From: CALBZG01 sp964486295
Lineage (GTDB): Bacteria; Bacillota; Clostridia; Peptostreptococcales; Anaerovoracaceae
Assembly: GCA_964486295.1 (NCBI GenBank)
Contig: CAZAMF010000008.1
Location: forward strand, 1 to 64,000
DNA length: 64,000 bases
Reading direction: 5' to 3'
Shown here piece after piece: positions 59,525 to 64,000 of the stretch (the first letter of the stretch is position 1; the number at the start of each line of letters is the position of its first letter). A program made the translations under genes and the position numbers. The notes under the pieces were generated by a model that was not told the DNA's origin, searched no databases, and saw only the letters and a list, made by a program, of their open reading frames with translations.

Positions 59525-59988
59525 AACGATACATCCTCCAATTTCCTATTTCTAAGGTCTCTGAAAAAGTCCTTCATCAGGGCCGCGCAATCCTCGGCCA
59601 TGATGCCCGTAACGAGCTCCACCCGGTGGTTCAGTTTTTCTGATTGCAGAATATTGAACACCGAACCGGCAGCTCCTGCCTTTGGGTCCATTGTTCCTAT
59701 CACAACTCTATCGATTCTGGCCCACACAATAGCTCCTGCGCACATAGAACATGGTTCGCAGGTTACATACATGGTTGTGTCCAGGAGTCGCCATCCTCCC
59801 AAAGCTTTTGCGGCCTGCTTTATGGCTATCATTTCAGCATGGGCCGTAGGATCTTTTTCAGTCTCTGTTAAGTTGTGTCCCCTGCCGATGATTTCATCAT
59901 TCTTTATGATGACGCATCCGATCGGCACTTCTCCCAAAGTTTTCGCCTTTTCAGCCTCTTTGAGAGCTTCTTTCATGTATTTTTCCAT
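59521..59988 (-). CDS. tadA: tRNA-specific adenosine deaminase TadA
   Basis: This 155-residue deaminase converts A34 to inosine in tRNA-Arg(ACG). The zinc site is HAE (residues 50-52, Glu catalytic) and PCSMC, with the downstream RIDRVVIGTMDPKAGAAGS typical of TadA rather than free-base deaminases. Its stop overlaps the Ig-like gene start. Confidence 0.93.
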   Translation of the reverse strand: MEKYMKEALKEAEKAKTLGEVPIGCVIIKNDEIIGRGHNLTETEKDPTAHAEMIAIKQAAKALGGWRLLDTTMYVTCEPCSMCAGAIVWARIDRVVIGTMDPKAGAAGSVFNILQSEKLNHRVELVTGIMAEDCAALMKDFFRDLRNRKLEDVSL

Positions 59989-60042
59989 AGACTAAATAAT
60001 ATTATCACACGCTTCGTGATATTTCAATGAAAATAATGCCTT

Positions 60043-60522
60043 CTAGTAACCCAGGTCTCTCAATGTCCGGGCAAGCACGGCAAGACGTTCGCTGATCATT
60101 TCATCGTCTCTGGATATGGCATCCCTCAGTAACCTGATATCTTCATCGATCATCGGGTTCTCAGTGCACACCTGTATGGTCATGGCATCTCCCTGGAGCC
60201 CGACTATATCGATCACCGGATGTTCAGGATCATATAATTTCGGCATGCGATAGCATTCCCTGATATAGGCCTGCGTTTTCGCAATAAGAACAGCCAGATC
60301 CAGCACCCGATGAAGCGGAAGCTCTTCGGACTGTCTTGACCACTTGTTGCCGGTATATCTCCATACTTTGGCCGATACATCGACACGGCCCCTTTCGTTC
60401 CACTGAGCAAGTCCCACAGAAAGCCCTTTCGCTTCGGACTTTCCCGCGTTCCGTCCGTCCACCGCTTCATAATTAGCCGCGACAATAACTGGTTTGTGTT
60501 TCAATGTCGTTGGTATATTCAT
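60043..60522 (-). CDS. DUF6530-like protein
   Basis: This 159-residue soluble protein has TTLKHKPVIVAANYEAVDGR, then KGLSVGLAQWNERGRVDVSAKVWR and SEELPLHRVLDLAVLIA. I recognise this as a conserved Firmicutes family (probably DUF6530) of unknown function. Its ATG overlaps the stop of the GIY-YIG gene by four bases, so the two are coupled. Confidence 0.65.
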   Translation of the reverse strand: MNIPTTLKHKPVIVAANYEAVDGRNAGKSEAKGLSVGLAQWNERGRVDVSAKVWRYTGNKWSRQSEELPLHRVLDLAVLIAKTQAYIRECYRMPKLYDPEHPVIDIVGLQGDAMTIQVCTENPMIDEDIRLLRDAISRDDEMISERLAVLARTLRDLGY

Positions 60523-60866
60523 TTTTTTATATCCTCCACAATTTCAAATTTATCTCTCCAGATTTCCTTCAAAATCGCCAGTTCCTCGGAATAATCCGTC
60601 TTGCTTTCATCCTCTTCATATTTCAGGAGCTCCAGGATCTCAATGGTAAATCCCTGCTCTCCCCATTCCTTCCAATCTTTTTCCAGTCTGCGATTCGGAA
60701 GGTATGACCCCATATTCAATTGAAATAAAATGCCGTTCAACGTCGCTTTTACGTTTTTATCCGCACCCAGATAGACTTTGCCGGTGGCATTGCACTTCAG
60801 CATAAAAACCCCCATGTCAAACTTCATGTTCTTATAGGCTTCTTTGAGTTCTTTTTTTCTGTCCAT
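60519..60866 (-). CDS. small GIY-YIG-like protein
   Basis: This 115-residue protein contains a reduced GIY-YIG core: GVFMLKCNATGKVYLGADKN (GVF and YLG in place of GIY and YIG), NMGSYLPNRRLEKDWKEWG (the Arg region), and FTIEILELLKYEEDE. Such proteins are often annotated as GIY-YIG family, but the catalytic tyrosines are partly replaced, so nuclease activity is doubtful. It is coupled to the following DUF6530-like gene. Confidence 0.7.
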   Translation of the reverse strand: MDRKKELKEAYKNMKFDMGVFMLKCNATGKVYLGADKNVKATLNGILFQLNMGSYLPNRRLEKDWKEWGEQGFTIEILELLKYEEDESKTDYSEELAILKEIWRDKFEIVEDIKK

Positions 60867-60962
60867 TTCAGCTCCTCATATTTTTAGTTACGCAGTAATT
60901 TAGTAAATTACTTAACTTGTACAGTTTACCACATTTGCTCCCGCTGTCAACTGCTCTGCAAG

Positions 60963-61012
60963 AAAAAATAGTCTCGTGGATAAGTATTGAATGTCTCATC
61001 CGCAAGACTATT
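60963..61012 (-). terminator. terminator of the aro operon
   Basis: On the minus strand AATAGTCTTGCGGATGAG pairs imperfectly with TTATCCACGAGACTATT, followed by TTTTTCT. It lies 75 bases after aroC. Confidence 0.75.
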
Positions 61013-61086
61013 GAGTCGCTCCGTTAAAATAAAATTGTTCTTCTGCCGTACCGGCCAGCAGTCTTCTGTTTACGAAAACGCCGGTT

Positions 61087-62052
61087 TTACCTGGACTCTA
61101 GGATCATGTCGTACAGGACCAGCGCTACCGCCGCTTCTACTGCAACTGCACCCCTTATTGCAATGCAGGGATCATGCCTGCCTTTAACTGAGATAACGGC
61201 AGGCTTCATAGTAGACATGTTCACGCTATCCTGCTCTTTCGCTATGGAAGGAGTCGGTTTAAAAGCAACTCTGAGCTCCAGCGGCATGCCATTGGTGATT
61301 CCGCCCAATATCCCACCTGCGTTGTTGGTGCGGGTAGTTATCTTGTTGTCTAATATGATATAGGCGTCATTATGCTGGGATCCTTTCATGCTGACGGATT
61401 CAAAGCCTTTACCAAAATCCAGCCCCTTGACTCCCGGTATCCCAAAAATCGCATAGGCCAATCGGCTTTCCACCCCCTCGAACAGCGGACCGCCCAGCCC
61501 GGCGGGCACATGATCGGCTTTGCAGAAAACCGTGCCTCCGATGGAGTCCCCTTCTAAAATGGCCTCCTCAACGGATCCTCCCGGAATTGCCTCGGTTTTT
61601 ATCGAAACGCCTTCCTTCTTAAGAGCCTGTATCGCGACACCGCCTGCAATACAAAGCGGAAGCGTCATTCTGCCCGAGAAAGGCCCGCCGCCTATCATGC
61701 TCACTGATTTTCCGTACTTCAAAGCAGCGGTATAATCGGCATGTCCCGGTCTGGGTATATCTTTGAATTCGTCATAGTCATTATCGATATAATCTACGTT
61801 TTTGACTACGAACTTCAGGGCCTCTCCGGTGGTTTCCCCCATGGCGAAACCTTGATCGGCGATGATTTTATCCGGTTCCTGCCTTCGGCTGACCAGCGTG
61901 CCTCCCGGAGCTCGGCGATCTACAAATTTCTGGAGCTCCTCCAGATCTATTTTCATTCCAACGGGCAAGCCGGTAATAATAATGCCAATTTCCGGATCAT
62001 GAGTCCCACCGAAAAAATCCAATTCCAGATTCTTTCCCAGTTTAGCTTTCAT
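61087..62052 (-). CDS. aroC: chorismate synthase AroC, short divergent form
   Basis: This 321-residue enzyme (usual length 350-400) converts EPSP to chorismate with reduced FMN. Conserved parts are RPGHADYTAALKYG (catalytic His), GSQHND, NNAGGILGGITNGMP and GRHDPCIAIR. Two normally invariant motifs differ: FGESHG reads FGGTHD near residue 15 and GGGRSSARET reads GGGPFSGRMT. The N-terminus is shortened. Its start overlaps aroA by 11 bases. Genomic context supports the assignment. Confidence 0.88.
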   Translation of the reverse strand: MKAKLGKNLELDFFGGTHDPEIGIIITGLPVGMKIDLEELQKFVDRRAPGGTLVSRRQEPDKIIADQGFAMGETTGEALKFVVKNVDYIDNDYDEFKDIPRPGHADYTAALKYGKSVSMIGGGPFSGRMTLPLCIAGGVAIQALKKEGVSIKTEAIPGGSVEEAILEGDSIGGTVFCKADHVPAGLGGPLFEGVESRLAYAIFGIPGVKGLDFGKGFESVSMKGSQHNDAYIILDNKITTRTNNAGGILGGITNGMPLELRVAFKPTPSIAKEQDSVNMSTMKPAVISVKGRHDPCIAIRGAVAVEAAVALVLYDMILESR

Positions 62053-63361
62053 AAAATTCTACCTCCCCGCCAAGCGATTTGAAGTCTTCCCAGAATCCCG
62101 GATAGGATTTGGATACACTCTCAGCAGTGCTGATGATGATAGGCTCTTTACAGGCCACCGACGCAATGGCAAAAGCCATAACGATACGATGATCTCCATA
62201 ACCGTTGACCTCGCCGCCATTCAGAGTTTCCACCCCTTCAAGGATCATTCCATCCTCAGTCACCTTCGCATGCGCTCCGATTTTATTTAATCCCTCAGCC
62301 ATAACGGCTAGTCTGTCAGATTCTTTTGTTTTGAGGCGCCCTGCATTCCGGATGATGGTTTTCCCAACCCCAACTGATCCCAGAACCGCAAGAACTGGCA
62401 TGAGGTCCGGTATATTCGCCACGCTGATATCCAGCGGCCTGTTCGCGCCGGCTTTCACTGAAATTCCGGTTTTCAGCAGCGTCAACTTGGCGCCGAACGC
62501 GGATATTCCTATAAATATTTCACGGTCCGGCTGCATGGACATTGGAAACAGCCCTTCAACCGTAAGCTCCGGATGCTCGCAATAGGAGCCCCCGGACGCA
62601 ACAGCCAAAGCCCCTGCACCCAGCCAGAATGCACCGGCTGACCAATCGCCCTCAATGTCGAATACTTCCCCGGAAGGTTTTATGTATTTCTGGTTTCCTT
62701 GAGAGCTGAATTCATAATATCCATCTTTTTCGGACCCGTCGATATCCACTCTGAAAGCCACCATCGTCTGGAGGGTGAGTCCGATATATCCCTCTGAAAC
62801 CAAAGGCATGGTTACAATCAACTTGCTTTTGTCGTTCAATAGTGTCATTGCAAAGAGCATTCCGGAAATATATTGGGATGTCATGTCCCCCGGAAATTTA
62901 AAGACTCCGGGTTTTAGTTTTCCTGTCATGACGCAAATCGTGTCTTTTTCCAGAGATGCTTCGAAACCGCAGCCGTGAGCGGAAAGCTTATCCTTGATCA
63001 CGCCGATGGGTCTTCCGAAAATTGAGCCTTTACCTTTAAAAGCCACCCGGTTATTTTCTGTTTTCAATGCTGCTACTACAGGCAGCATAAACCGGAGGCA
63101 AGTGGCGCTTTCACCGCATTGTAGGACTGCGTCCTTGCCGTTTTTTATGTCCGCTAGCTGTTTGACCGCTTCAGACATATACCTTGTATCTGCGCAGGTT
63201 TTTTCGTTGATCACCACCACAGGTGCGGCTGCATTTTGTTTAGAATCATCTCCCGTCAGACCAGCCAATGCTGCTGCCAGAAGATATCTCTGCTCCATAG
63301 ATTTGGAAGCAGGGGCTTTAACGGTTCCAGACAATATTTTAGGTGTTATTTTCGCCTTCAT
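62042..63361 (-). CDS. aroA: 5-enolpyruvylshikimate-3-phosphate synthase AroA
   Basis: This 439-residue shikimate-pathway enzyme binds PEP and shikimate 3-phosphate. The N-terminal VKAPASKSMEQRYLLAAALA, ESATCLRFMLPVVAA, the Gln-containing MTSQYISGMLFA, the catalytic Asp region IPDLMPVLAVLG, and KTKESDRL and YGDHRIVMAFAIAS are present. It is 18 bases after aroB and overlaps aroC. Confidence 0.95.
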   Translation of the reverse strand: MKAKITPKILSGTVKAPASKSMEQRYLLAAALAGLTGDDSKQNAAAPVVVINEKTCADTRYMSEAVKQLADIKNGKDAVLQCGESATCLRFMLPVVAALKTENNRVAFKGKGSIFGRPIGVIKDKLSAHGCGFEASLEKDTICVMTGKLKPGVFKFPGDMTSQYISGMLFAMTLLNDKSKLIVTMPLVSEGYIGLTLQTMVAFRVDIDGSEKDGYYEFSSQGNQKYIKPSGEVFDIEGDWSAGAFWLGAGALAVASGGSYCEHPELTVEGLFPMSMQPDREIFIGISAFGAKLTLLKTGISVKAGANRPLDISVANIPDLMPVLAVLGSVGVGKTIIRNAGRLKTKESDRLAVMAEGLNKIGAHAKVTEDGMILEGVETLNGGEVNGYGDHRIVMAFAIASVACKEPIIISTAESVSKSYPGFWEDFKSLGGEVEFYES

Positions 63362-63379
63362 TTTGCCGCTCCTTATTAT

Positions 63380-64000
63380 TTAAAATATATTCTCTACATA
63401 GGTCATCAACTGGCCGGAATCGATTTTCTGCAGCCGGCATCTGCCTATTTCCTCCGGGACGATGATCGTCAGCCCTTTACCCATCCATTTTTTATCGATC
63501 ATGATGGTATCATAAAGCTGATTCTTTTCAAATCTCCTCATGTCGGTTTCAAATCCCAGATCCCTGAGTAGTTCCCTAAGGATGATGCTGAAGTCCTGTG
63601 AGCAATAACCCATTCGGTAAGCGGCCTTTGCCTCGGCTATCATGCCCAGCGCTACCGCCTCTCCGTGCGAGACTTGATAATCCGTCAGTTTTTCTATGGC
63701 ATGTCCAATGGTATGACCGAAATTCAGGAGCATTCTTTCTCCGAAGTCCCGTTCATCTGCTTCGACGATGGCACATTTGATTTCAATGCATCTGCTGATG
63801 ATCTCCTCTGCCAGCAGGCTGTCTTCAGCCTTTAAATCCCGGATTGTTGTTAAAATACTCTTATCTTTAATAAAACCATATTTGACGGCTTCTGCCAAGC
63901 CCTCTCTGAAAATACCGGCTGGTAATGTTTTCAATGTATCGACATCACATAGAACCATAGATGGCTGCCAAAATGCGCCGGCCAGGTTTTTTCCGGCTTC
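63380..64000 (-). CDS. aroB: 3-dehydroquinate synthase AroB (5' end outside window)
   Basis: This is the C-terminal part of a 3-dehydroquinate synthase. EAGKNLAGAFWQPSMVLCD and DTLKTLPAGIFREGLAEAVK are followed by the Zn-binding Glu and His (LNFGHTIGHAIEKLT, SHGEAVALGM). The frame continues through the window edge, so the start lies outside and ATG 63958 is internal. It is first in aroB-aroA-aroC as seen here. Confidence 0.93.
   Translation of the reverse strand, partial: EAGKNLAGAFWQPSMVLCDVDTLKTLPAGIFREGLAEAVKYGFIKDKSILTTIRDLKAEDSLLAEEIISRCIEIKCAIVEADERDFGERMLLNFGHTIGHAIEKLTDYQVSHGEAVALGMIAEAKAAYRMGYCSQDFSIILRELLRDLGFETDMRRFEKNQLYDTIMIDKKWMGKGLTIIVPEEIGRCRLQKIDSGQLMTYVENIF

Overview
This window is most likely from an anaerobic Clostridia-class Firmicute. 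The evidence is a complete six-subunit Rnf ferredoxin:NAD oxidoreductase operon, strong AGGAGG ribosome binding sites, Firmicutes riboswitches (yybP-ykoY and ykkC), a CIRCE operator, TTAACA-type Pho boxes, two ABC-F proteins, and lipoproteins with clostridial signal peptides. The genus cannot be fixed from sequence alone. An Anaerovoracaceae or other Eubacteriales relative is possible, but that is a guess. The core genes are of medium GC. The segment from about 0.5 to 7.8 kb is visibly AT-rich and foreign.

Left end (1-8.1 kb): a 6S RNA gene and a tRNA-Lys(CTT) gene with its own promoter and terminator. A small integrative element of about 6.8 kb sits in the 3' end of the tRNA. It carries a tyrosine recombinase overlapping an HUH rolling-circle Rep gene, a CI/LexA-like repressor with an operator cluster, a membrane-anchored Mrr-like nuclease, two membrane proteins and one unknown protein. 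Three copies of a 46-bp tRNA-derived att repeat are present, each followed by a terminator hairpin. The 0.4 kb between the second and third copies encodes a 24-residue hydrophobic peptide.

8-24 kb: a manganese riboswitch with an UPF0016/GDT1 exporter, a bactofilin-like membrane protein, a small four-helix membrane protein, a universal stress protein, and three NimA-like flavoproteins. One of the flavoproteins lies behind a ykkC-family (probably guanidine-I) riboswitch. These are followed by a GntR regulator, an ABC-F protein, small enzymes, a tightly overlapping four-gene envelope operon (membrane acyltransferase, PaaK-like ligase, phosphate-binding-like lipoprotein, DUF3298-like lipoprotein) and a BaiN/HI0933 flavoprotein.

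24-36 kb: the operon rseC-like/rnfCDGEAB (ferredoxin-driven ion pumping), then livK-livHMGF for branched-chain amino acid uptake, ending in a coupled CBS-ACT protein, and a cysteine hydrolase. 36-44 kb: a deletion pseudogene of a hotdog thioesterase, an oxalate/formate-type antiporter whose 5' end has been repeatedly duplicated upstream, a HAD phosphatase, and the pstSCAB-phoU operon behind two Pho boxes, with a domain-permuted PstS. 44-56 kb: an MBL hydrolase, a CIRCE-controlled hsp20, a Cof-type HAD, an ABC-F protein with one decayed ATP site, an SGNH hydrolase, a DUF1846 protein, and an envelope operon (phosphohexomutase, ddl, DUF1934, S41 peptidase), then a divergent HtrA protease. 56-64 kb: an AlkD-like protein, a GntR regulator overlapping ispE, an Ig-like membrane protein with a lysine-rich tail coupled to tadA, a DUF6530/GIY-YIG pair, and the aroB-aroA-aroC operon, in which aroB runs off the window.
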